29,885 bases of DNA from Theionarchaea archaeon (GCA_018992685.1 JACVGT010000028.1:1-29885), one strand, 5' to 3'; shown: positions 1 through 6,454, counted from the stretch's first letter. Program-made: numbers and translations. Notes: a model not told the origin generated them from the letters alone.

Positions 1-6
1 GCCAGA

Positions 7-837
7 CTACTGGAGCATCTTCGAAACAAAGAAAATCACCAGGACACTGTACATGCCCGCTTTTTCCAATTTCTGGACTACTGTGATCTTGTCCATTCTC
101 ATTTTCAGCAGGAGATACACAGCATACACCATGAGGGCATCCACAGGTATCACGAGAACCAAGTACAGCCAGCCAAAGATTCCTGCAGAATACGGCAAGA
201 AGGTAGCAACTATTCCCAGGACCAGGCATACAGCAGAAAGTTGTGCTGATCTTCCAACGCCCCACAAAATAGGAAGCGTTCTCGATCCCAGCCTCTGATC
301 TCCTTCTATGTCCTCAATGTCTTTGGCTATCTCACGAGAGAAATTGGCAAAAAACGCACTGACTGCCAGCATACTTACAAGCAGAACCTTCCCGGCAGCA
401 GCTCCCCCGTACACCAACGTCAAGCTCGTCAGGAAGGCCACCACGAAATTGCCACTGAGGGGGCTCCGTTTCAACTTCCAGGAATACACGAAAATCAGTG
501 CTATGGCAGGATACCCAATCAGGATACATATCCAGTTGGTGAAAGCGATAAAAAGAAAGGCCAGCCCGAACAAGAGAAGTGCGAAGATACATGCATTTCT
601 CCTGGTCACCGCTCCGCTGGGGAGGGGCCTCTGAGGCTTGTTAATACTGTCAATGTCATAATCAAAGTAGTCATTCATCACCATTCCGGCAGACGAAGCA
701 GCAATAGTACCTATAACAGCCAGGAAAACGTCCAATGGAGGAACCTGTCTTCCTGCAGCAATCATCCCGGAAAGAAAGACAGCAAATCCAGCCATTATAG
801 AGTTAGAAGGCCTGATCATTTCCAAATATGCTTTCAT
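7..837 (-). CDS. UbiA-family prenyltransferase, probable geranylgeranylglycerol-phosphate geranylgeranyltransferase
   Basis: 276-residue integral membrane protein of the UbiA superfamily. The first Asp-rich motif, NDYFDYDIDSINKPQRPLPSG (about residues 55-75), fits the NDxxDxxxD prenyl-diphosphate/Mg site. The second, DIEDIEGDQRLGSRTLP (about 171-187), fits the DxxxD loop. Hydrophobic helices fill the rest, as expected for 8-9 membrane segments. In archaea this branch adds the second geranylgeranyl chain to geranylgeranylglyceryl phosphate, making the ether core of membrane lipids; the exact substrate is inferred from family and domain of life. Length is normal for the family. The ATG at 837 lies about 25 bp from a TATA box at 858-865, so the mRNA is probably leaderless. 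The stop codon is only 7 bases from the window edge, but the gene is complete. Confidence 0.88.
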   Translation of the reverse strand: MKAYLEMIRPSNSIMAGFAVFLSGMIAAGRQVPPLDVFLAVIGTIAASSAGMVMNDYFDYDIDSINKPQRPLPSGAVTRRNACIFALLLFGLAFLFIAFTNWICILIGYPAIALIFVYSWKLKRSPLSGNFVVAFLTSLTLVYGGAAAGKVLLVSMLAVSAFFANFSREIAKDIEDIEGDQRLGSRTLPILWGVGRSAQLSAVCLVLGIVATFLPYSAGIFGWLYLVLVIPVDALMVYAVYLLLKMRMDKITVVQKLEKAGMYSVLVIFFVSKMLQ

Positions 838-857
838 GGTAGCAGAACGTGTACATA

Positions 858-865
858 CTATAAAG
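858..865 (-). promoter_or_regulatory. TATA box of the UbiA gene
   Basis: On the minus strand this reads CTTTATAG, centred about 25 bp before the ATG at 837. That spacing puts transcription start at or next to the start codon. Confidence 0.6.
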
Positions 866-920
866 AGTTTTCGTCTTCAACGCCCTGCATACTCCACTGT
901 GTGAACTCTGAAAATCCATC

Positions 921-954
921 AATAAAGAAAAAAGAAAGGTCACAGAATGTGACC
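921..954 (-). terminator. Hairpin plus U-tract terminator of a short transcript
   Basis: 938-954 is a perfect inverted repeat, GGTCACA-3 nt-TGTGACC. On the minus strand it is followed at once by TTTCTTTTTTCTTTATT (937-921). The 7-bp stem and T tract look like an intrinsic terminator. It precedes the ubiA promoter, so it probably ends a separate transcript that starts near 1005. Confidence 0.55.
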
Positions 955-1007
955 GATCTCTCACCTCCCTTCGGGACCAGTCCTTCTCTCTACTTCACTC
1001 CTTGCAT
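921..1007 (-). ncRNA. Candidate small RNA or short leader transcript
   Basis: A TATA box at 1025-1032 (minus strand) predicts transcription start near 1003-1007. The hairpin terminator at 938-954 and U tract give an RNA of about 85 nt. It contains a second small hairpin (TCCC-GAA-GGGA, about 966-976) and the purine-rich GGGAGGTGAGAG. The only ATG near its 5' end (1007) opens a 5-codon frame, so no protein is evident. I saw no C/D-box motif pair, and the RNA matches no family I know. An attenuated leader is an alternative. Confidence 0.35.
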
Positions 1008-1024
1008 CTTCAGTACCTTTGGAG

Positions 1025-1032
1025 TATATAAA
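1025..1032 (-). promoter_or_regulatory. TATA box upstream of the candidate small RNA
   Basis: Minus strand TTTATATA, a near-consensus archaeal TATA element. No gene starts 25 bp downstream, which is why a non-coding transcript is proposed. Its distance to ubiA (about 190 bp) is too great for it to be that gene's core promoter. Confidence 0.5.
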
Positions 1033-1123
1033 TGTTTCGGTTTCAAAGTTGCCGAATGTTACTAAACCTATGTAGTAAGAATAAACTTCATCAATCAGAG
1101 ATGGGCTGCTCTAAACAGACACG

Positions 1124-2149
1124 TCAAGAAGTAGATTGAACCAACTTGTCCCGGGCAATTCTGAAAGCTTGCCTCACTTTTTTGTTAGTGGTCTGAGATC
1201 TCTTTTCAATATAATCCTCGAGGTTGTTCTCTCGAGTAGATTCTCGTATCATTTTCATTTCGTACAGAAAGATATTGAGGTTGTGCAGCGCCAGAATGAT
1301 TTCTGAGTCGCTGTCAGCCTTGATCATATCCTCATGAGTGTACTGCTGGCAGATTGCACACTCACAAGGGGGTAGGCTGTCTACACGTTTGATGTTCTTC
1401 ACCCGGGAAAGAGTCACAGGATGCACAAATTCCTTGAACGCTGCAGCCACCACATAAGCCCAGGAGTCAAAGGTGTCCACTCCCAGGTATGACAATGCGA
1501 AAAGAGCTGGAAACCCTGTTATCCCAAAACAGTGCACCGGCTTCTCAGTTTGCTGGCGCACCTCGTGTATCATGTCCACCAGATGGCCCAAATGATTCTT
1601 CCGGGGGACTAGAGAACCAATGCCGTACCCAGAAAACCCAGAATCAAGTTTCTGCATGTAGTCTGTTATCTCTCGAGGGTTGGAGCCATGGATAGCTCCA
1701 TACAGCTGCATGTCAGTTTTTTTCTGCTGAAGCATAATGTTGGCAGAGGCAATGGAGCGTTCCAGCCTAGCCTCCTTCTCCACGTCGTCAATATCGGGAA
1801 GGATTGGGAAATCAAAGGTGATGCCGATGTCGCAGCCCATGCGCTCCTGGTACTGCAAAACCTCCACCGGCTCAAGTTCCACGCCTTTCTTCATGTACTG
1901 AAACCCTCCGCTGTCAATGTAGACAGGGTTACGTGTGCGCAGCACATCATGAATCCCTTCTTTCAGAATTCGATCCCTGTAGGGATACTTCAAAATATGA
2001 TAGAGACTGAGAATAACGCCCTGAGACAGTTCCCACGGTGCAACGTAATCTCCTCCAATCCACTTGTCCCAGATGCCATAAGAGGCTGCCACAACAGGGA
2101 TAAGGGCGGGAGTCTTTATGATACCATGGTTTGTCACAATGTCGGGCAC
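1124..2149 (-). CDS. TGT-superfamily protein (TgtA/DpdA-like), no PUA domain
   Basis: 341-residue TIM-barrel protein related to queuine/archaeosine tRNA-guanine transglycosylases. Visible hallmarks are YIDSGGFQ (Asp79, catalytic region), TFDFP (111-115), GYGIGSLVPRKN (174-185), GVDTFDSWAY (223-232; Asp228 aligns with the base-exchange nucleophile) and the zinc site C262-x-C264-x2-C267 with His289. True archaeal TgtA carries a C-terminal PUA and linker domains that are absent here. The N-terminus is also short, starting just before TNHGIIKTPALIPV. It could be a tRNA or DNA base-exchange enzyme of the TGT/DpdA type; the substrate is unknown. It starts with GTG, preceded by GGAGGG (2156-2161) six bases upstream. 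The start lies inside the 3' end of the upstream winged-helix gene, so the two are translationally coupled. Confidence 0.8.
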   Translation of the reverse strand: MPDIVTNHGIIKTPALIPVVAASYGIWDKWIGGDYVAPWELSQGVILSLYHILKYPYRDRILKEGIHDVLRTRNPVYIDSGGFQYMKKGVELEPVEVLQYQERMGCDIGITFDFPILPDIDDVEKEARLERSIASANIMLQQKKTDMQLYGAIHGSNPREITDYMQKLDSGFSGYGIGSLVPRKNHLGHLVDMIHEVRQQTEKPVHCFGITGFPALFALSYLGVDTFDSWAYVVAAAFKEFVHPVTLSRVKNIKRVDSLPPCECAICQQYTHEDMIKADSDSEIILALHNLNIFLYEMKMIRESTRENNLEDYIEKRSQTTNKKVRQAFRIARDKLVQSTS

Positions 2150-3270
2150 GTAAGTCCCTCCAGAACCGTCTTCATCCTTTCCAAGTAGTCATCATAAGGA
2201 AAGTACAGTGTTTGATGTTCCTGATCGTAGTAATCCATGGAAATACTCTGTCCTCCCCATAGAGAGATGGTCTTTCGAAGCACAAAAAGCTGCTCATCTT
2301 CTATGAGCTCATACCTGTCCAGCTGATTCAACAACTTTATGGTAAATTCGGGGTGAGAAATACAGTAGATGACTCCATACATTCTCCCCGTTTGATATGA
2401 AGTCCACAGGAAGATCTTCTTGTAGAGTCGGGAATCCTTGGCAAAATTGAACAGCATCTTCTTGGTAGTCGAACTCTGGGGTGTGCGCACCAGGAGAAAG
2501 AAATGGGAGCACTTCCAGTACGACAAAGGAAAAATGTCACATACAGGCTGCAGGATCTTCCTCTCTGTCAAGAGCGTCTTTGCGTCTTTCCATTCTGCGT
2601 ATGTGTAGAAATTCCCCTGGGCCTTCTCCTGTTCCATGATATCAGTGAGGATGTTCTTCCCCTGCTCGAAACAGGTGATGAGCTCCTGTTCCCGGATGGA
2701 CAACTGAAGGCCTTCGAACTTGCCGAACGACAGATCAGGAATCTCCGTCTCGCCGAGCAGGTTGTCAAGAGAGGGGACAAAGTCAGCTTCTTCTGAATCT
2801 CTAAGAAAAACAGGTGGAATCACGTGTGTCTGATGGTCTTGAACATACAACTCATAGTGGAAAATTACCCCTTCCTCCTTGAGGAAATCAAACAGTTCCT
2901 TGACAGCCGTGGTATCACTGTCGAATATACTGACCATGATTCTCTTGAAAAACCGTTCTTCAATAGGATACATGTAGGAAAAACAGCCAATATTCTTAAG
3001 TAGAGAAACCATGAATCCGTACGATTGTTCAAACAGGATGATGGCAATTGACTTTCTCACGCTATTCCTGAAAATCTTGCCATAGTCCGTCTGGTAATAC
3101 GGTCCAACAAAGTATTCCTTCTCGTGCAGTATCCTCTTCAAGGTGGATACATACGGTGGATTCTTAAGATTTAAAAGATGAGCCAGTTCCTTATTGGTGA
3201 GCTCTGGCCATTTACCAATGTAATCGAGGAGTTTCATTTCAGTAAGGTTAAGATCGTCATTTTTTTCCAT
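2134..3270 (-). CDS. Winged-helix regulator with probable RAM-like ligand domains
   Basis: 378-residue protein of unrecognised specific family. Residues 1-60 form a winged helix typical of Lrp/AsnC- or MarR-like proteins (LTEMKLLDYIGKWPELTNKE). About 70-160 and 260-350 each have a beta-alpha-beta pattern reminiscent of AsnC/RAM effector domains (for example TGRMYGVIYCISHPEFTIKL); that assignment is inference. The ATG at 3270 is preferred over an upstream in-frame TTG (3288) because the TATA box at 3291-3303 centres 25 bp before it. The 3' end overlaps the TGT-like gene by 16 bp, forming a two-gene operon. It may regulate the operon or assist the TGT-fold enzyme on nucleic acid. Confidence 0.65.
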   Translation of the reverse strand: MEKNDDLNLTEMKLLDYIGKWPELTNKELAHLLNLKNPPYVSTLKRILHEKEYFVGPYYQTDYGKIFRNSVRKSIAIILFEQSYGFMVSLLKNIGCFSYMYPIEERFFKRIMVSIFDSDTTAVKELFDFLKEEGVIFHYELYVQDHQTHVIPPVFLRDSEEADFVPSLDNLLGETEIPDLSFGKFEGLQLSIREQELITCFEQGKNILTDIMEQEKAQGNFYTYAEWKDAKTLLTERKILQPVCDIFPLSYWKCSHFFLLVRTPQSSTTKKMLFNFAKDSRLYKKIFLWTSYQTGRMYGVIYCISHPEFTIKLLNQLDRYELIEDEQLFVLRKTISLWGGQSISMDYYDQEHQTLYFPYDDYLERMKTVLEGLTCPTL

Positions 3271-3290
3271 TTGTATAAATTTGACCAACC

Positions 3291-3303
3291 CTATTATTTA
3301 AGT
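3291..3303 (-). promoter_or_regulatory. TATA box of the winged-helix/TGT-like operon
   Basis: Minus-strand ACTTAAATAATAG is centred about 25 bp before the ATG at 3270, which supports that start and a leaderless mRNA. The remaining intergenic stretch to 3483 shows no convincing gene on either strand. Confidence 0.5.
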
Positions 3304-3483
3304 ATTGTGGACAAGGTAGCAGGTACCACGGAAGAGAGTCGTTATTCTGGGCAGGAGTTGGAGATCGGATGCCACAAGAGGATGAATCAAAACCAGAATC
3401 GGAAATTCTGCACAAGAAAAAGAAGGTGGATAAGTCGGAAAAAGAGAATACTCATACAGCCATGTACAGCATTTTCCCATGAG

Positions 3484-4506
3484 TTACTCGATCTTGAATC
3501 GTAGGAAAGCTGCAATACCTCCCAGGTGCAGTAGTTTTTCTCCTCCTTCGTGCTGGGATGAAATAATGTGAGTTCTGCCCCCGCGCTGACGCGCCTGTTC
3601 CAGCAAATATTCAGTTTCCCGAGTAGTTCGCAGCAGTGTATCTACAATAAGCAGGTCTTCGCAGGCACTGTACGTAACTGCTCTCTTGACATCTTCCATT
3701 CCGTAGACTGCATCATTTGTGATGATCCTGGCGAAGAGTTCTTCCACCAGCTGAATATCTCGTGCAGCTTTTGAATCCTGATAGACTTTTTCGATCAATC
3801 CCCGTTTGACTATTTCATAGAGCCCTGTCTTTCCTGTGGTGCTCACTGACTCTATTTCCACCTGTTTCTGCCCAGTGTCTGTTAAGAACTTTCTGAACTC
3901 CTCCTTCGTGAATCCAGGACCTGCTACAATAGTAGGAAGATCATATTCAGAGATCTTGGTAGAAACCTCTTTGAAGTACTGGGCCTTGGCTGCTTTTCTC
4001 TGGGAGGGTTCCCTCTTGCCAGGGATACCCGCATGCACGGTGGCTACTTCTTCTATTCCATATTGGCGCATTACACCAAAGTCTGCCTGTTCATCATCCA
4101 TAACGACCAGCAGAATCCGGGGGGTCGTACTCTGCTGGACTGCTTCTTTCAGTCTATCCAGGTGGTACTGCCGCCATTGTTTGATAATGGTACACCTGGT
4201 ACCTTCTTCGAGGTTAATGGTATGGTGACTTCCAGAATCTTCTCCCCCTTCAATGACTCCTGTGGCTCTCAACCAGTTTGAATGGGGGTGAAACTCTATC
4301 TTCTCAATCCGTATGGTGAGGGTTACGGGTTTTTTCTCAGCTCTCTGCGGCCGCAGCAAATCTGAGGGTTGATCAGTCCTCCGGTACGTTCTGGCTTTCA
4401 GCAAGTCTCCCTCCTCCAGAATGTGGTCCAGGTGCCATAAATCTTCCAGTGATTCTATCTGAAGGCCGATGGTTCCCCGTTCTGGATGATAAGAGAAAAT
4501 CTGCAT
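3484..4506 (-). CDS. pelA: mRNA surveillance protein pelota (archaeal Dom34)
   Basis: 340 residues, the normal archaeal length. The N-terminal Sm-like domain shows the archaeal pelota pattern (GTIGLQIESLEDLWHLDHIL, then VTLTIRIEKIEFHPHSNWLRATG). The central eRF1-like domain (about 130-255: RILLVVMDDEQADFG, TIVAGPGFTKEEF) lacks a GGQ loop, as pelota should. The C-terminal eRF1_3-like domain includes AVTYSACEDLLIVDTLLR and GGIAAFLRF. Known role: with aEF1A/aABCE1 it splits stalled ribosomes and starts rescue and mRNA surveillance. It is transcribed divergently from hjc; its start and hjc's are only 36 bp apart with crossed TATA boxes. Confidence 0.95.
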   Translation of the reverse strand: MQIFSYHPERGTIGLQIESLEDLWHLDHILEEGDLLKARTYRRTDQPSDLLRPQRAEKKPVTLTIRIEKIEFHPHSNWLRATGVIEGGEDSGSHHTINLEEGTRCTIIKQWRQYHLDRLKEAVQQSTTPRILLVVMDDEQADFGVMRQYGIEEVATVHAGIPGKREPSQRKAAKAQYFKEVSTKISEYDLPTIVAGPGFTKEEFRKFLTDTGQKQVEIESVSTTGKTGLYEIVKRGLIEKVYQDSKAARDIQLVEELFARIITNDAVYGMEDVKRAVTYSACEDLLIVDTLLRTTRETEYLLEQARQRGGRTHIISSQHEGGEKLLHLGGIAAFLRFKIE

Positions 4507-4512
4507 ACCAAC

Positions 4513-4521
4513 CTTTTAAAA
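4513..4521 (+). promoter_or_regulatory. TATA box of hjc
   Basis: CTTTTAAAA is centred 25 bp upstream of the ATG at 4543 and supports that start, so the mRNA is predicted to be leaderless. The box lies between the pelota start codon and the pelota TATA box. Confidence 0.6.
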
Positions 4522-4527
4522 TGCCCA

Positions 4528-4537
4528 CATATAAAGG
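4528..4537 (-). promoter_or_regulatory. TATA box of pelA
   Basis: Minus strand CCTTTATATG, centred about 26 bp before the ATG at 4506. It interlocks with the hjc TATA box, so the two preinitiation complexes would compete for the same 36 bp. Confidence 0.65.
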
Positions 4538-4542
4538 TTCAT

Positions 4543-4935
4543 ATGTACAAAAAGGGAAGACGGGCTGAACGCTTCCTGGTGGAGAAACTGTGGGATCTGG
4601 AATATGCAGCCATACGAGTCCCGGGATCAGGCAGATCGTACAAGAGGCCCCATCCTGATATAGTAGCCGGGAACGGGAAAAAGTATCTGGCCTTCCAGGT
4701 GAAGAGCACCAGCAAAGAGCGCAAGTACTTCAATGAAAAAGAGATTGCAGACTTGAAGGAGTTCTGCAGTGTCTTTGGATCATTGCCTGTTATTGCAGTA
4801 AAATTCTCACGTTCACTCAGATTATTTCATCCTGAAGATTTAACACCCACAGAAAACGGGTACAAGGTTGATTCCTCGCAAGGACAGACCCTGGAGGAGT
4901 TTCTCCATGATAATACGGCAAGTAACAGAGGATGA
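4543..4935 (+). CDS. hjc: Holliday junction resolvase Hjc with Gln in the active-site ExK motif
   Basis: 130-residue PD-(D/E)XK endonuclease resolving four-way DNA junctions as a dimer. The start MYKKGRRAER is the classic Hjc N-terminus with Glu9. It is followed by VRVPGSG-like IRVPGSG (24-30), HPDIVAGNGKKYLA (Asp39) and AFQVKST (51-56). The usual catalytic EVK is QVK here: Gln52 is encoded by CAG at 4696-4698, and Lys54 is present. FGSLPVIAVKFSR also matches the family. Start 4543 is chosen from the TATA spacing and family alignment; an upstream in-frame ATG at 4486 would lie within pelA. The 3' end overlaps rimI by 29 bp. The substitution may lower activity or mark a QxK variant of the nuclease fold. 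Confidence 0.9.
   Translation: MYKKGRRAERFLVEKLWDLEYAAIRVPGSGRSYKRPHPDIVAGNGKKYLAFQVKSTSKERKYFNEKEIADLKEFCSVFGSLPVIAVKFSRSLRLFHPEDLTPTENGYKVDSSQGQTLEEFLHDNTASNRG
4891..4899 (+). promoter_or_regulatory. Shine-Dalgarno site deciding the RimI start
   Basis: CTGGAGGAG lies inside hjc, with GGAGG 8 bases before the ATG at 4907. It supports coupled translation and rules against the upstream in-frame ATG at 4868. Confidence 0.6.
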
Positions 4936-5341
4936 CCTCTCGCAGGTAGCTCACATAGAGGAGGTGAGCTTTCAGAACCCGTATCCTGCAGATATTTTCA
5001 CCTTTCTGTTTGAGAAGTATCGGGAGACGTTCCTGGTGATAGAACAGGGGGGAACCGTTTTAGGATACATTACAGGAATTGATAGCTGGCGCGAGGGCCA
5101 CATCGTCTCTCTTGCCATACACCCAGCGTGGAGGAACAAGGGGATAGCCGCCCAATTGGTAGAAGAAATATGTATGATACTGAAAGAAAAGGGAAAGAAA
5201 CGGGTGAAACTTGAGGTGAGGATCTCAAATGAGGCAGCCCTCAATCTGTACAAAAAGGTAGGATTTGAAGAGCAGAAAATCGTACAGAACTATTATGAAA
5301 ACGGAGAAGATGCCGTCCTGATGAAGCGACGACTGCAATAA
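4907..5341 (+). CDS. rimI: RimI-like GNAT N-acetyltransferase
   Basis: 144-residue single-domain GNAT protein. MIIRQVTEDDLSQVAHIEE is the usual beginning. HIVSLAIHPAWRNKGIAAQLVEEI (about 66-89) holds the acetyl-CoA pyrophosphate loop R-x-x-G-x-A. VRISNEAALNLYKKVGFEEQ matches the C-terminal RimI signature (RxSNxxAxxLYxKxGF). Archaeal RimI/Ard1 homologues acetylate protein N-termini, including Ser/Ala/Met ends. It is coupled to hjc by overlap, with a good internal Shine-Dalgarno site. Its stop is one base from that of the convergent HTH gene, so transcripts must terminate in or past each other. Confidence 0.88.
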   Translation: MIIRQVTEDDLSQVAHIEEVSFQNPYPADIFTFLFEKYRETFLVIEQGGTVLGYITGIDSWREGHIVSLAIHPAWRNKGIAAQLVEEICMILKEKGKKRVKLEVRISNEAALNLYKKVGFEEQKIVQNYYENGEDAVLMKRRLQ

Positions 5342-5342
5342 C

Positions 5343-5735
5343 TTATTCTTGTTCTAATTCTTCCGCCATTTGTTTGAACAGGCGGGCCAGCCTCTGCCTC
5401 TCTTCAGAAGGATAGGTACGGAACGTCTTGAGGTGAGGTTCAGTAGCCCTTCTTATGAGCTCCAGGTGCTTCTCAGGAGTCTCAATGGCTTTGATGACCT
5501 GCCTCGTCTTTTCCAGAAGGACATGCTCAGCGTACGAAAGCCGGGTAGAGACAAACCATAATTTGGCCATTCCCACTTCCTTGTAGTCCAGCAACCCCGT
5601 TGCTCTCATGACTTCCAGGTACTTGACAGTAGTCGTTCTTGACATATTGAGTCTGTTTGCAATATCTGTAACTGTAGCCCCCATGGGTTGTTTCTTAAGG
5701 AAATCCAATATCAACTTCTCTGTATCAGTTTCCAT
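5343..5735 (-). CDS. Small winged-helix transcriptional regulator
   Basis: 130-residue protein. The N-terminal HTH is clear: LILDFLKKQPMGATVTDIAN followed by RLNMSRTTTVKYLEVMRATG, then a wing (DYKEVGMAKLWFVSTR). The C-terminal half is helical and charged (EHVLLEKTRQVIKAIETPEK, ERQRLARLFKQMAEELEQE), fitting a dimerisation helix. The ATG at 5735 is 25 bp from a TATA box at 5757-5767. An in-frame TTG at 5741, with GGGAGG ten bases upstream, is an alternative. The half-site ATTAACAAT (5734-5742) overlaps the start codon and equals half of the palindrome in the neighbouring promoter at 5817-5831. I infer it is autoregulated and may control that element. Confidence 0.75.
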   Translation of the reverse strand: METDTEKLILDFLKKQPMGATVTDIANRLNMSRTTTVKYLEVMRATGLLDYKEVGMAKLWFVSTRLSYAEHVLLEKTRQVIKAIETPEKHLELIRRATEPHLKTFRTYPSEERQRLARLFKQMAEELEQE

Positions 5736-5756
5736 TAACAATTCTTATCATCCTCC

Positions 5757-5767
5757 CTATATAAACG
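5757..5767 (-). promoter_or_regulatory. TATA box of the HTH regulator, with operator half-site at its start codon
   Basis: Minus strand reads roughly CGTTTATATAG and is centred about 25 bp before 5735. Downstream, 5734-5742 carries ATTAACAAT (plus strand), which is one arm plus centre of the palindrome seen at 5817-5831. Confidence 0.55.
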
Positions 5768-5807
5768 TTACGGATAAAGATCACGCTTATCTATGTTCAC
5801 CGAAAAC

Positions 5808-5831
5808 TTTATATAGTATTGATTAACAATA
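5808..5831 (+). promoter_or_regulatory. TATA box abutting a palindromic operator (copy A)
   Basis: CTTTATATAG is followed directly by TATTG-ATTAA-CAATA (5817-5831), an inverted repeat with perfect 5-bp arms. The 38-bp stretch 5801-5838 matches the metalloprotease promoter (24636-24599, minus strand) at 33 positions. A protein bound here would block TBP/TFB or RNA polymerase, suggesting repression. It drives the 32-residue peptide gene at 5850. Confidence 0.75.
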
Positions 5832-5849
5832 ATGAATAGGTGAAATGAT

Positions 5850-5948
5850 ATGAAAAAGAAGACACCATTAATAGTTTACATCCAATTATTACTCATCTTG
5901 ATTGTTGAAGGGCTAGCCGGAAAGAGAGGAAAATTCACCGGCCGCTGA
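5850..5948 (+). CDS. 32-residue single-span membrane peptide
   Basis: A short frame with good expression signals: TATA box at 5808-5815, predicted start near 5838, AGGTGA (5838-5843) six bases before the ATG, and a T-rich stretch (5951-5955) after the stop. The peptide begins MKKKTP, continues with the hydrophobic run LIVYIQLLLILIV (residues 7-19), and ends with the basic tail GKRGKFTGR. This fits a one-pass membrane peptide with charged ends. I know no homologous family. It sits between the HTH regulator (divergent) and ZPR1 (convergent). The shared operator ties it to the secreted metalloprotease. It could instead be a leader peptide. Confidence 0.55.
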   Translation: MKKKTPLIVYIQLLLILIVEGLAGKRGKFTGR

Positions 5949-5963
5949 CTTTTTCTAGAAATA

Positions 5964-6449
5964 TTATAGCGCATCAACAACAGCCTTTTCAGAGACAATG
6001 CAGCTGAACCCTCTAGAATCCTCAAGGATCACCGTAACTGCGTCCTTGCCTTCCAGGACATTCACCAATTTCTTCAATATTTTCTTTCCTTTCTTTTTCT
6101 GTTCATGATCACCCCAGCGAATAGCTGTCTTCAGAGCACTCTCCACCCGGCGAAGAATGCCTTCAATGTTAGTGACCACCCCCTCGGATGCAGGACCTGG
6201 ATCTACCCGGACGCCCAGCTCTGGTATCTCTATGACACATGTAGATGACTTTACTACCCGGACACACAGCGCGTCCTCTCCCACAGACAGTGAATATCGC
6301 ATGGGGACCTTCTCCTCAAAAGGAAAGATATCTACAAAGCGATATCCACAAGAACACACAAAGGTAGACTGGAGAACCATACCAAAATAAGGAATATCAT
6401 AGGTTTCAGTAATGAGAGTGAGCGCGCCACCACAAGCAGGACATTCCAT
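5964..6449 (-). CDS. Archaeal ZPR1-type zinc-finger protein
   Basis: 161 residues, one ZPR1 unit. The N-terminus has C3-P-A-C6-GG and, after DIPYFGMVLQSTFVC, C32-S-C34-GYR, the four-cysteine ZPR1 zinc finger. The remainder (LCVRVVKSSTCVIEIPELGV, DPGPASEGVVTNIEGILRRV) matches the alpha/beta ZPR1 domain, where a GxxTTVEG-like stretch is typical. Eukaryotic ZPR1 binds and helps fold eEF1A; the role of the archaeal single-unit form is unsettled. It starts five bases after the sepF stop codon and is almost certainly cotranscribed with it. Confidence 0.85.
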   Translation of the reverse strand: MECPACGGALTLITETYDIPYFGMVLQSTFVCSCGYRFVDIFPFEEKVPMRYSLSVGEDALCVRVVKSSTCVIEIPELGVRVDPGPASEGVVTNIEGILRRVESALKTAIRWGDHEQKKKGKKILKKLVNVLEGKDAVTVILEDSRGFSCIVSEKAVVDAL

Positions 6450-6454
6450 ACGAT

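Noticed and set aside
1688-2188. 166-codon plus-strand frame across the TGT-like gene
   Set aside because: Antisense to a gene with intact catalytic motifs, and no expression signals are seen.
3304-3483. 180-bp gap with short frames on both strands
   Set aside because: No promoter with a matching start, no ribosome site, and the translations look random. Nothing can be supported here.
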